From assembly GCF_000686525.1 (NCBI RefSeq), contig NZ_JMKT01000008.1, positions 496,001 through 560,000 of the forward strand: a stretch of DNA of 64,000 nucleotides, read 5' to 3'. Positions 32,086 through 41,857 of this stretch are shown here, one piece after another. Within the stretch, counting starts at the first letter, position 1. Every line of letters begins with the position of its first letter. The DNA comes from Desulfonatronovibrio hydrogenovorans DSM 9292 (GTDB lineage Bacteria > Desulfobacterota > Desulfovibrionia > Desulfovibrionales > Desulfonatronovibrionaceae). The position numbers and the translations under genes are program-made. The notes under the pieces were generated by a model that saw only the letters and a program-made list of their open reading frames with translations, did no database searches and was not told where the DNA came from.

Positions 32086-32520
32086 AATGTACCTGTCCTC
32101 CGGGTAGGTGCCGGGCCAGATAAGTGTCCTGGCCCGGCAGAGTTTAGCAGAAGCTTTTAAAGCACGATTCATAACGGGTAGTCAATATCCGTAACAGCCC
32201 GCCCTGCTTACTATGCTTTTCCAGGTATTCACAAAGGTCTTGACTTGTCTTGTCTTAGTCAGTCTGAATCTTGAATGTGAACTGTACGTGTTACTAATTC
32301 TCTAAAATTGCTATCATTTTTTTCAAATTTCAAACTATAAGTACTAGCAATTTTTTTGAACTTGAGCTATTAATTCAATAAATAACATGTGCGGTGAATT
32401 GCATTATTTTTTTGGTTTTTGAACTGTAATACCTTTGTACTTTAGGCGAGTCCCGGTCCCTGCAACAGGCCGGGCAGTTAAGGGCAAACCTTTTATTACC
32501 ATTTGGCAAAGGGGGTCAAT
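32086..32520. other. Divergent intergenic region upstream of hdrA
   Basis: 435 bp with no gene, markedly AT-rich from about 32280 to 32440. It should carry promoters for rlpA (minus) and for hdrA-mvhDGA (plus). A 10-bp inverted repeat (32304-32313 with 32345-32354) separated by 31 nt ends in a T-run; it could be an operator pair or a weak hairpin. I could not fix a -35/-10 pair with confidence. Confidence 0.5.
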
Positions 32521-35500
32521 ATGTCACAAGAAAAAGTAGGCGCAGTCATGGTTGTCGGCGGAGGTATTGCCGGCATTCAATCCGCTCTGGATTTGGCTGA
32601 TGCCGGCTATTATGTCTATCTTGTGGAGAAGTCATCCGGTATTGGAGGGGTCATGTCTCAGTTGGACAAGACTTTTCCCACCAATGACTGCTCCATGTGA
32701 ATTATCTCGCCAAAACTGGTCGAGTGCGGTCGGCACTTGAATATCGAGCTTTTGACTTTGGCCGAGGTAGAGAACATCAGCGGCAGTGAAGGCAATTTTA
32801 CTGTAAAGGTTCGGCAGAGGCCCAGGATTGTGGACATGGAAAAGTGCATAGCGTGTGACCTTTGCGCACAGAAGTGTCCCAAGAAAGTGCCTGATGAGTA
32901 TAACGAAGGGCTGGTGCCCAGGAAGTCGGCCTATATTAAATACGGCCAGACCGTTCCCCTCAAGTATGCCATTGAGCAGGAAAGCTGTATCTTTTTTGTC
33001 AAGGGAGGCAACAAGGGAAAAAAGGGCGGTGGAAAATGCCGGGCCTGTGAAAAGTACTGTCCTACAGGGGCCATAGATTTTGATCAGGAGTTCAAGGATG
33101 AGATCAAGGAGGTCAATGTCGGTTCGGTCATTCTTACTCCTGGATTCAAGTCCTTTGATCCCTCGGTTTTTGATTATTATGAATATAAAGATAATAAAGA
33201 TGTTGTAACCGGCCTTGAATACGAAAGGCTTCTGTCATCCAACGGTCCCTGCATGGGGCACCTGACCAGGCCGTCCGATGGGAAGGAGCCCAAGAAGATC
33301 GCCTGGCTGCAGTGCGTAGGATCCAGAAATATCAATAAATGCGATAATGGATATTGTTCATCGGTTTGCTGCATGTACGCCATTAAGCAGGCCATTGTGA
33401 CTGCTGAACACACCACCGGCGACATTGAACAGACTATTTTTTACATGGATATCCGTACCCATGGCAAGGAATTTGAAAAGTATTATGAACTAGCCAAGGA
33501 AAAGGGCATCAAGTTCATTCCAAGCAGGATTCACAGTGCCAGCCCAGTCAAGGAAGGCGGAGTCGAAGTCGAGTACTTTGATGAGGAATCAGGCAAGAGA
33601 AAAACAGATACCTATGACATGCTTGTCCTTTCAACGGGTCTGGAGGTCAGCAAGGGCGTCCAGGAGCTTGCCGGTAATCTTGGTGTAAAGCTGGACAAAT
33701 ATAAATTTGCAGACAGCTCAAGCTTCACCCCCTCAGCCACCTCAGTTCCAGGCGTCTTTGCCAGCGGGTGCTTCCAGAGCCCCAAGGATATTCCTCAGTC
33801 GGTCACGGATGCTTCTGCAGCAGCAGCTTCGGCATCCATCGCTCTGAGCAGTAAGCGGGGAACTCTGGCCAAAGAAAGGACCTTCCCGGCGGAAAAGGAT
33901 GTTGCAGCTGAGGAACCCAGAGTGGGCGTTTTCGTCTGTTCATGCGGGATAAACATAGCCGGGACCATTGATGTCAAGGAGCTTGCCGAATACGCCAAGG
34001 ACCTTCCCAATGTGGTCTTTGTGGACAACAACCTGTTCTCCTGCTCTCAGGATACTCAGGTATTGCTTAAAGAGAAGATTGCCGAGCATAACCTGAACCG
34101 GGTGGTTGTGGCTGCCTGCACCCCCAGGACTCACGAACCTCTTTTCAGAGAAACCATGAAGGATGCCGGCCTGAACGAGTATCTTTTTGAGATGGCCAAC
34201 ATCCGTAATCAGAACAGCTGGGTCCACTCCAAGGAGCCGGAAAAAGCTCTGGACAAGGCCAAGGATCAGCTGAAGATGGCCGTGGTCAAGGCTTCCATGC
34301 TGACTCCCCTGGAACACTTGTCAGTCAATGTCAATCAGACTGCACTGGTGATCGGTGGTGGTATATCCGGAATGGTTACGGCCTTGGGTTTGGCTGACCA
34401 AGGTTTTGAAACCATTCTTCTGGAAAAGACCGACAGGCTGGGTGGAAACGCCTGGAGCTTGGCTTCCACCTGGCGGGGTGAAGCTGTAAAGCCTTACCTT
34501 GAGGACCTGATTTCCAAGGTTGAAAACCATTCCAATATCAAGCTCTTCAAGAATGCTCAACTCAAGACCAGTAAGGGTGCAGTGGGCGATTTTGTGAGCG
34601 AGGTGGAGATCGGTGGCGAGAAAAGGGCCATAAAGTATGGAATTGCCGTGGTCTGTACCGGGGCCAAGGAATTCAAGCCTGCCGAGTATCTCTACGGTGA
34701 AGATGAAAGGGTCTTTACCCATCTTGAATTTGATAAAGAACTCATCGAGCACAAGCCTGCCCTGGAAAAGGCCAAAGGGGCGGTATTTATTCAGTGTGTG
34801 GGATCAAGGGAGCCGGAAAGACCATACTGCAGCCGGGTCTGCTGTACCCATACCATGCATTCAGCCATTGAACTGAAAAAGGCCAACCCCAAGATGCCGG
34901 TATTCGTGCTTTACCGTGATATTAGAACTTATGGTGCACGGGAAGACCTGTACCGGGAAGCCAGGGAAAAAGGCGTACTTTTCATCAAGTTCAGCCTTGA
35001 AAACAAGCCCAGAGTGACCAAAGACGGTGCTGACATCGTGGTCACGGTCAAAGACCATGTTCTGCAAAGGGATGTTGAGATCAGGCCTGGTTACCTGGTT
35101 CTGGCTTCAGCCATTGTCCCTGGCCAGAACAAAGACTTGGTTGAGCTGTACAAGTGCGGTCTCAATAGTGAAGGGTTCCTGCAGGAAGCCCATGCCAAGC
35201 TTCGTCCGGTAGATCTCAGCGTGGACGGGATGTTTCTGGCTGGACTTTGTCACTATCCCAAGCCCATTGATGAGGCCATTGCCCAGGCTCAGGCCGCTGT
35301 TTCCAGAGCCACCACTATCCTTTCAAGGGCGGTCATGCCGCTGGATTCCATCAAGTCCTATGCCACTGAAAATTGTGACGGCTGCGCCATATGCGTGGAC
35401 ACATGTCCCTACGGCGCCATCACCTTGACAGGCTATGAAGAGGACGGTGTGGCTCACAAGAAGATCGAAACCAATAAGGCCCTGTGCAAAGGGTGTGGAA

Positions 35501-35598
35501 TATGCGAGGCGACCTGCCCCAAACAGGGTGTCTATGTGCATGGCTTCACCAACGAACAACTCAAGGCCCAGTTGTATGTGGCTTTGGAAAATGTTTAA
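32521..35598 (+). CDS. hdrA: Selenocysteine-containing heterodisulfide reductase subunit A-like protein, HdrA
   Basis: FAD/iron-sulfur protein central to flavin-based electron bifurcation. It reads as one 1025-residue protein if the in-frame UGA at 32698-32700 is selenocysteine (Sec60). The upstream part ends TNDCSM and the downstream part continues [13 protein letters not shown], exactly across the conserved DCxMC-ILSPK cysteine site of HdrA. FAD motifs are [19 protein letters not shown] (near 11) and [19 protein letters not shown] (near 610), so the protein carries two flavin modules. Ferredoxin motifs are [11 protein letters not shown] (near 109) and, at the C-terminus, [11 protein letters not shown] and [11 protein letters not shown]. 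The start ATG has AAGGGGGTC upstream. mvhD follows after 19 nt. Confidence 0.93.
32721..32739 (+). promoter_or_regulatory. Bacterial SECIS hairpin of hdrA
   Basis: A 7-bp stem (32721-32727 with 32733-32739, one G-U pair) closes a GGTCG loop. The loop starts 28 nt after the UGA, within the usual range for a bacterial SECIS read by SelB. It lies inside the coding region. Confidence 0.75.
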
Positions 35599-35617
35599 AG
35601 TATAAGGAGAAATTTCG

Positions 35618-36052
35618 ATGGCTGAAAAATACGAACCCGTCATTGTCGGATTTCTCTGTAATTGGTGCGCATATGCCGGAGCTGACTTGGCCGGCGTTTC
35701 TCGCCTGCAGTATCCGACTAATATGCGCGCAATCAGAGTAATGTGTTCCGGGATGGTTCATCCCAATTTGGTTGTTGAGGCACTGGAAAAGGGCGCTGAC
35801 GGCGTCCTTGTGCTTGGCTGACACCTTGGTGAATGTCATTACCTGGATGGTAATCACAAAGCATTTGCCAGGGCTCAAGCCATTAAGCTGGTATTGGAAG
35901 ATTTGGGAATTGATCCTGAGAGGTTTAAGCTCGACTGGGTTTCTTCTGCAGAAGCCCCGAGGTTTGCCAAAGTCGTGACTGAATTTACTGAAAAAATCAG
36001 GTCACTTGGCCCCAATCCCGTAAAAGCCCCGAAAGAGGCTGTCAACGCCTAA
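35618..36052 (+). CDS. mvhD: Selenocysteine-containing MvhD (hydrogenase-Hdr linker iron-sulfur subunit)
   Basis: [2Fe-2S] subunit passing electrons from the MvhAG hydrogenase to HdrA. The 144-residue protein spans an in-frame UGA at 35819-35821 (Sec68). Upstream reads GADGVLVLG and downstream [13 protein letters not shown]; MvhD relatives have a Cys at exactly this point (LGCHxGxCHY). Other conserved cysteines are in [12 protein letters not shown] and VMCSGMVHP. The start ATG follows AAGGAGA. Without recoding it would be a 67-residue fragment lacking half the domain. Confidence 0.95.
35835..35857 (+). promoter_or_regulatory. Bacterial SECIS hairpin of mvhD
   Basis: Perfect 6-bp stem ATTACC/GGTAAT (35838-35843 with 35849-35854) around a TGGAT loop, extended by two pairs past a C-C mismatch. 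The loop starts 23 nt after the UGA. Confidence 0.78.
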
Positions 36053-36057
36053 TGGCA

Positions 36058-36078
36058 GCGGGAGCGGGTCGCTCCCGC
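36058..36078 (+). repeat. Intercistronic hairpin between mvhD and mvhG
   Basis: Perfect 8-bp stem GCGGGAGC/GCTCCCGC around GGGTC, starting 6 nt after the mvhD stop and ending about 20 nt before the mvhG start. No T-run follows, so it is not an obvious terminator; an RNA-stability or processing role is possible. Confidence 0.7.
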
Positions 36079-36097
36079 ACCTAATGGAGGTGCTTAT

Positions 36098-37030
36098 ATG
36101 ACCAAGGTAACAGTAGCCGAAGAGTGGTTGAATGCCTGTGCCGGGTGTGAGATCGCTATTTTGAATGTTGGAGACGTCCTGGTGGACCTGCTGGTCAATA
36201 ACCTGGACTTTGTTCATATACCGGTGTTGATAGATAAGAAGTACTTCGGTCAAACCGGTGAAGAGAAAGAATTGAGCATTCCCGAAGCTGTGGTGGGCAT
36301 AGTGTCCGGTGGTGTGCGCAACGAGGAGCATAAAGAAGTACTCCTTGAGATGCGCAAGAAGTGCCAGATTCTCATTGCCCTGGGGACCTGCGCTACGGAC
36401 GGAGGAATCCCTGCCCTGATCAACATGTATTCAGATGAAGACCTGAAGCAGTTCTACTACAAGGACTCACCTACTACAGATCCAGCGGATTATCCCACTG
36501 AACACATTCCGCCTCTTTTGGATAGATGTTATGCCCTTGATGAATTTGTCAAGGTGGATCTGTCCCTGCCTGGCTGTCCCCCTCACCCTGATTGGATAGC
36601 CGGGGCGATTCTGGCCCTTCTGGATGGCAAGACCGAATTCAAGATGCCGGAAAGATCGGTTTGTGATGCCTGTCCCACAGTAAGGGAAAGCAAAAAAGGC
36701 ATTGAAGATATCAAGCGCCTGTATGAGGCCGCTGAATACGACCCAGAGAAACCCCTTAACGAGATGCGCTGTCTGCTGGAGCAGGGCCTGTTGTGCCTTG
36801 GCCCGGTAACCGGCGTTGGATGCGGCGGGACCAAGGGGGCTCCCAGGTGTATTTCAGCCCGGGTCCCTTGCCGGGGTTGCTATGGCCCCATCAGGAAGGG
36901 TGCTAAGCCTCTGGTTGATTATATGGGAGCTTTGGCTTCAGTTGGCTTTGATCCGAACAAGATGCTCGATCGCCGCGGGTATCTGGCCCGTTTTTCCGGT
37001 GCTCACGGCGTACTTAAAAAGATCGGTTAG
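36098..37030 (+). CDS. mvhG: Hydrogenase small subunit, MvhG
   Basis: Iron-sulfur small subunit of a group 3-type [NiFe(Se)] hydrogenase, 310 residues and cytoplasmic (no twin-arginine signal). Cluster ligands visible are CAGCEIAIL near residue 14, GTCATDGG, LPGCPPHPD, and a C-terminal set including GVGCGGTKGAPRC and VPCRGCYGP. The ATG at 36098 has GGAGG 7-8 nt upstream. It pairs with MvhA and passes electrons through MvhD to HdrA. Confidence 0.95.
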   Translation: MTKVTVAEEWLNACAGCEIAILNVGDVLVDLLVNNLDFVHIPVLIDKKYFGQTGEEKELSIPEAVVGIVSGGVRNEEHKEVLLEMRKKCQILIALGTCATDGGIPALINMYSDEDLKQFYYKDSPTTDPADYPTEHIPPLLDRCYALDEFVKVDLSLPGCPPHPDWIAGAILALLDGKTEFKMPERSVCDACPTVRESKKGIEDIKRLYEAAEYDPEKPLNEMRCLLEQGLLCLGPVTGVGCGGTKGAPRCISARVPCRGCYGPIRKGAKPLVDYMGALASVGFDPNKMLDRRGYLARFSGAHGVLKKIG

Positions 37031-37039
37031 GAGGATAAT

Positions 37040-38488
37040 ATGGGAAAGACTCTGAATATAGCTCCCATTACCCGCATTGAGGGACATGCAAGTGTGGCCA
37101 TCCATCTGGATGATTCCGGTAATGTATCAGACGCCAAGATGCATGTCCTGTCCCTGCGCGGTTTTGAGCAGTTTGTACTGGGGAGGCCAGTGGAAGAAGT
37201 ACCACGCATTGTGCCTCGTATTTGCGGAATTTGCCCGTGGCACCACCATCTGGCTTCCAACAAGGCTGCGGATGCCTGTTTAGGAGTTGAACTTCCACCT
37301 ACTGGAAGAAAGCTGCGCGAACTCTGCCAGATGATGGCCTATATCCCGGATAAGATCCTGCATTTTTACTTTCTGGCTGCTCCAGATTTTGTCCTGGGAC
37401 CGGATGCTGATTATTCGGTTCGTAATGTGGTCGGGATAGTCGGAGCTAACCCGGAACTGGCCAAAAAAGTGGTGCACATGCGCTACAAAGGCCAGATGTT
37501 GCTGGAAAAATTTGCCGGTAAGGTGATCCATCCCATTGCCGGTGTTGTGGGAGGCTTTTCCAAGCCCCTTCTGGAAGATGAACGCAAGGAGATCCTGGCC
37601 GGAATCCAGGAACTCAAGGATTTCTGCGTGTTCACCATTAAATTCGCCCGGGAGGAAGTATTTCCTAAATATCTTGATGCCGTCAAAATCCTGGGTGTAT
37701 TTCCATCCGGGTACCTCGGAACAGTCAGGCCGTCCGATGGAGCCCTGGAGCTTTATGACGGTGAACTGAGGATGATGGACAAGGACGGCAATTTTGATCA
37801 GTTCACCTATCCTGAATATGTGGACCATATCGGTGAGCACACTGAACCCTGGTCATACCTCAAGTTCCCTTATGCCAAAAAGCATGGAGCCTTGAAGTTG
37901 GATGAGAATGATCCGGTGGGTGTTTACAGGGCGAACTGCCTGGCTAGGATCAATGTCTGTGACAAGATGGCCACGCCACTGGCTCAGGAGGAGCTGGACA
38001 TATTCCGTAAGGAATTCGGCCGTCCCACTCATCTGACCCTTTTGTATCACTGGGCCAGGCTTATTGAGCTTGTTCAGGCCTGTGAAAAGGCAGAAGAGCT
38101 GCTCAATGACCCAGAGATCACCGGGCGCGAACATCGGGCCAAGAATATCCAGCCTAGAGCAGGCGATGGTGTCGGATGCGTTGAAGCCCCCAGAGGGACT
38201 TTGATTCATCACTACAAGACCGACGACAATGGCCTGGTAACCATGGCTAATTTGATTGTGGGCACCACCCACAACAATGCCCCCATGAATTTGTCTGTGA
38301 AGCAGGCTGCCAAGGCCCTGATCAAGGACGGCAAGTACGACCAGGGAATCCTGAACCGGGTGGAGATGGCCATACGCGCCTATGACCCGTGAATGAGCTG
38401 CGCTACACACCGCCTGGATGGCGGCATCAATGTTAAGCTCAGCATCTATGATTCCCAGGGTAACGTCATTGACACCATGGGCGAATAG
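37040..38488 (+). CDS. mvhA: [NiFeSe] hydrogenase large subunit, MvhA
   Basis: Catalytic subunit that splits H2 at a nickel-iron centre. It reads as 482 residues through the UGA at 38390-38392 (Sec451). The N-terminal nickel motif is RICGICPWHH (near residue 58-67). The C-terminal motif is DP-Sec-MSCATH, where Sec replaces the first Cys of CxxC, the hallmark of [NiFeSe] enzymes. A 25-residue tail after His457 should be removed by the maturation protease encoded downstream. The start ATG follows AGGAGG. Ending at the UGA would delete half of the nickel site. Confidence 0.96.
38410..38424 (+). promoter_or_regulatory. Bacterial SECIS hairpin of mvhA
   Basis: Perfect 5-bp GC stem CCGCC/GGCGG (38410-38414 with 38420-38424) around a TGGAT loop. 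The loop starts 23 nt after the UGA, the same loop and distance as in mvhD. Confidence 0.78.
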
Positions 38489-38519
38489 ATTAGACAGTTA
38501 TAAAGAAATAGTTTAAAAC

Positions 38520-38557
38520 AGGCCGTCTCCGGTGAAAGGGAGACGGCCTTGTTTTTT
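38520..38557 (+). terminator. Terminator after mvhA
   Basis: An 11-bp stem AGGCCGTCTCC (38520-38530) pairs with 38539-38549 and is followed by TGTTTTTT. Its position supports the end of mvhA at 38488 rather than at the UGA 96 nt earlier. Confidence 0.9.
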
Positions 38558-38660
38558 AGTTATGGTAAGCTAAAAAAAGTGAACCTGGACAGGCATAAGG
38601 TTAAGATTTTTAAGATGTGCCTTCAAAAAATAGTTTTGTCAGATGCAGGATGGAGATGAT

Positions 38661-39152
38661 ATGGAATGGTCTCAAATGTTCAGTTCCAGGGTGGTGGTGT
38701 TCGGATGTGGAAACACCCTTTTCGGAGATGACGGCCTGGGGCCTAAAGTGATAGAAGTTCTGCAAAAGGAGGGTTCACTTGGGGACGATGTGGCCCTGAT
38801 TGATGCTGGCACTTCCATCAGGCCCCTTTTATTTGATCTGATTTTGAGCGACAGACAGCCTGAGCAGATAATAGTGGTTGATATTTCCACGGATCAGGAC
38901 ATCGAACCCGGTGAGGTCAAGGAGATCAATGTTGACCAGGTTGATCCCAAAAAGATTGCTGACTTTTCCATGCACCAGTTTCCTACCACCAATCTTCTGA
39001 AAGAACTTCAAGACACAACCAGCATTAAGCTGCACATTCTGGTGTCCAGGCCTGTTAATGTTCCCGAACTGATGGAAGAGGGTCTGAGTCCAGAAGTATC
39101 CAAGGCTGTTGACAGGATTGTCAGCAAAATTAAAGAAATATGCAGGACATAA
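38661..39152 (+). CDS. Hydrogenase maturation protease (HyaD/HycI/FrhD family)
   Basis: Nickel-dependent endopeptidase that trims the large-subunit C-terminus after metal insertion, here presumably MvhA. ATG 38661 has GGAG 6 nt upstream and gives 163 residues; ATG 38643 is an alternative. VVFGCGNTLFGDDGLGPKV near the N-terminus holds the first metal ligand (Asp of GDDG); LIDAGTS and a later MHQFPTTN histidine supply the others. It follows the mvhA terminator, so it probably has its own promoter. Confidence 0.93.
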   Translation: MEWSQMFSSRVVVFGCGNTLFGDDGLGPKVIEVLQKEGSLGDDVALIDAGTSIRPLLFDLILSDRQPEQIIVVDISTDQDIEPGEVKEINVDQVDPKKIADFSMHQFPTTNLLKELQDTTSIKLHILVSRPVNVPELMEEGLSPEVSKAVDRIVSKIKEICRT

Positions 39153-39231
39153 GCCTGCCTGCCAAACTTGTCTGGTCCATGGCCGCCTTAATAATAATTC
39201 GACAACAAATATGACCGGTAAATCATAATTA

Positions 39232-41034
39232 ATGATTGATCAGAAAAAAATACGAAATTTCAGCATAATAGCTCATATTGATCATGGTAAGTCCACCCTG
39301 GCTGATCGGATCCTGGAGATTACCGGTCTTTTGGGAGACCGGGATAAAAAGGACCAATACCTGGACAGACTGGAGCTTGAGCGGGAGAGGGGTATTACCA
39401 TCAAGGCCCAGACCGTCCGTATTCCGTATAAGGCCGGCAATGGACAGGAATACACTTTGAATCTCATTGATACACCAGGACATGTGGATTTTTCCTATGA
39501 AGTTTCCAGAAGTCTGGCAGCGTGCGACGGAGCGCTGCTGGTGGTGGATGCCACCCAGGGAGTGGAAGCCCAGACCCTGGCCAATGTTTACCTGGCACTG
39601 GACCATGACCTGGAAGTGATTCCGGTGCTAAACAAGATCGACCTGCCCAGTAGCGAACCGGGGCGGATAGCCCGTGAGATTGAGGAGATTATTGGTCTTG
39701 ACTGTACTGATGTCCTGGAGGTCAGTGCCAAGACCGGTCAGGGTGTGGCTGATCTCATGGAAAGGATAGTCAGCCTGATTCCTCCGCCCGGAGGGAATCC
39801 AGACAATCCTCTAAGGGCCCTGATATTTGACTCATGGTATGACTCCTACCTGGGAGTTGTTGTCCTGTTTCGGATCCTGGACGGAAGGATCAGGATGGGC
39901 CAGGAAATCATGATGTTCTCCAATAAAAAGAAGTTTGAGATCACCAAGTTGGGTGTGTTTTCTCCTGAACCCAGGGAAATTGACATGATGGGGCCCGGGG
40001 AAGTGGGCTTTTTGTGCTCAGGGGTCAAGGATCTCAAGGATGCCAGAGTCGGAGATACCATTACTTCAGGGGATCGTCCCACTGACGCTCCCTTTCCTGG
40101 GTTTAAGAAGATAAAGCCCATGGTTTTCTGCGGACTTTATCCGGTTGAGTCAGCAGAATATGAGGACTTGAAAAACGCTCTGGAAAAACTCCAGCTCAAT
40201 GATGCAGCCCTGGACTACGAACCTGAAACTTCCCAGGCCCTGGGTTTTGGATTCAGGTGCGGTTTCCTGGGTCTCCTGCATATGGACGTAATTCAGGAAA
40301 GGCTGGAAAGGGAGTTCAAGGTCAATATCATTGCCACTGCCCCCTCGGTAATTTATAAAGTGGTAAATCTTGAAGGGGTGGAAACCGATATTGACAACCC
40401 TGCCAAGCTGCCGTCTGCTCAGGAAATTTCCTGTATTAAAGAGCCGTTTGTGAAAATGGAGATTCATGTGCCCAATGAATATGTGGGCAATGTGCTTGGG
40501 CTTTGCGAAGAAAAAAGAGGGATGCAGAAGGATATGCGCTACCTGTCCTCGACCCGGGTGATTATTACCTATGAACTTCCCTTTGCCGAGATAGTTTTTG
40601 ATTTCTTCGACAGGCTCAAATCAGTGACCAGAGGATTTGCTTCCCTGGATTATGAGGTCATGGACTTCAGGGAGTCCGATCTGGTTAAACTGGACATCAT
40701 GATCAATTCCGAGCCGGTTGACGCAATGTCGGTCATCGTGCACAGGGATAAGGCTTACCACAAAGGACGGGCTCTGGCTCTTAAACTGAAAAGGGCTATT
40801 CCCAGACAGCTCTTTGAAGTGGTGATTCAGGCGGCCATCGGCAACAAGATCGTGGCCAGGGAAAGGACTGCTCCTTTGAGGAAGAATGTCACTGCCAAGT
40901 GTTACGGCGGGGACATTACCAGAAAGAGAAAGCTTCTGGAAAAACAGAAGGAAGGAAAGAGACGCATGAAAAGGATGGGCAGCGTGGAGATTCCTCAGGA
41001 AGCATTTCTGGCTGCTCTTCAAACCGGTGACTAG
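39232..41034 (+). CDS. lepA: Elongation factor 4, LepA
   Basis: Ribosome-associated GTPase that back-translocates or aids initiation. The full-length 600-residue protein has [16 protein letters not shown] (P-loop), [12 protein letters not shown] (G3), and NKIDLPS (G4). The EF4-specific C-terminal domain contains [18 protein letters not shown]. It is followed by signal peptidase, the common lepA-lepB order. Confidence 0.98.
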   Translation: MIDQKKIRNFSIIAHIDHGKSTLADRILEITGLLGDRDKKDQYLDRLELERERGITIKAQTVRIPYKAGNGQEYTLNLIDTPGHVDFSYEVSRSLAACDGALLVVDATQGVEAQTLANVYLALDHDLEVIPVLNKIDLPSSEPGRIAREIEEIIGLDCTDVLEVSAKTGQGVADLMERIVSLIPPPGGNPDNPLRALIFDSWYDSYLGVVVLFRILDGRIRMGQEIMMFSNKKKFEITKLGVFSPEPREIDMMGPGEVGFLCSGVKDLKDARVGDTITSGDRPTDAPFPGFKKIKPMVFCGLYPVESAEYEDLKNALEKLQLNDAALDYEPETSQALGFGFRCGFLGLLHMDVIQERLEREFKVNIIATAPSVIYKVVNLEGVETDIDNPAKLPSAQEISCIKEPFVKMEIHVPNEYVGNVLGLCEEKRGMQKDMRYLSSTRVIITYELPFAEIVFDFFDRLKSVTRGFASLDYEVMDFRESDLVKLDIMINSEPVDAMSVIVHRDKAYHKGRALALKLKRAIPRQLFEVVIQAAIGNKIVARERTAPLRKNVTAKCYGGDITRKRKLLEKQKEGKRRMKRMGSVEIPQEAFLAALQTGD

Positions 41035-41191
41035 ATCTTCAGAGACAGGTTGAAACAGGTCTTTTGACTTTTATTGTGTAAACCAGGACCAGTTCAACCG
41101 GTCTGCTTCTTCCAAAATTTCCAAAATTCGGGTGGCCAGGCAGGCCCATGAAAATCATAACTTAAACGAGCAACAAGGACGGAAGACATAA

Positions 41192-41791
41192 ATGAATCCA
41201 CGCTGGCAAACCATGCTCAAAGAGTATGCCGAGGCTTTGATCATCGCCTTGGTACTGGCTCTTTTCATCAGGACATTTGTGGTCCAGGCCTTTAAAATAC
41301 CATCAGGGTCAATGCTTCAGACTCTCCAGATCGGAGACCATCTTTTGGTGAACAAGTTCAAGTACGGCATTCAGATGCCTTTCATGGACAGATATATTTT
41401 CCAGTTTGACGGACCAGAGCTTCAGGACATTATTGTATTTGAATTCCCAGAGGATCCCTCCAAAGATTTTATTAAAAGAGTTGTGGGCACACCCGGGGAC
41501 GTAATTGAAGTCAGGGACAAAGTGTTTTACCGTAACGGTGAACCAGTGCATGAAGAATACATCCAGCATACAGACGAGAGGGTGGCTGACCGAAGAGATA
41601 ACTTTGGCCCTTATACAGTACCGGAGAACAGTTATTTCGTCCTTGGCGACAACAGGGACGAATCCTATGATTCTCGGTTCTGGGGAGTGGTGGAAAGGGA
41701 GAAAATCTTAGGCAAAGCCTGGATAATATACTGGTCCTGGGAAGGATTCTCCAATGTCAGATGGAGCAGGATAGGTAACAGGATCAATTGA
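41192..41791 (+). CDS. lepB: Signal peptidase I, LepB
   Basis: Cleaves signal peptides on the outer face of the inner membrane. The 199-residue protein has an N-terminal membrane helix (about 12-32), the catalytic Ser in KIPSGSMLQTLQIGDHL, the catalytic Lys in DFIKRVVGTPGD, and the C-terminal box GDNRDESYDSRFWG. The start ATG follows AAGGACGGAAG. It lies 157 nt after lepA. Confidence 0.96.
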   Translation: MNPRWQTMLKEYAEALIIALVLALFIRTFVVQAFKIPSGSMLQTLQIGDHLLVNKFKYGIQMPFMDRYIFQFDGPELQDIIVFEFPEDPSKDFIKRVVGTPGDVIEVRDKVFYRNGEPVHEEYIQHTDERVADRRDNFGPYTVPENSYFVLGDNRDESYDSRFWGVVEREKILGKAWIIYWSWEGFSNVRWSRIGNRIN

Positions 41792-41857
41792 CTGGCTGCT
41801 GCCCAAGGCTTTTCAGGTTCTTTTGGTCAGCAGGACCCGGGATGAGCGGGGTATGCT

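Noticed and set aside
32503-32700. Short ORF ending at UGA, as if hdrA were a pseudogene
   Set aside because: The downstream frame continues the same conserved HdrA sequence at the Cys position and a hairpin follows, so selenocysteine is the simpler reading.
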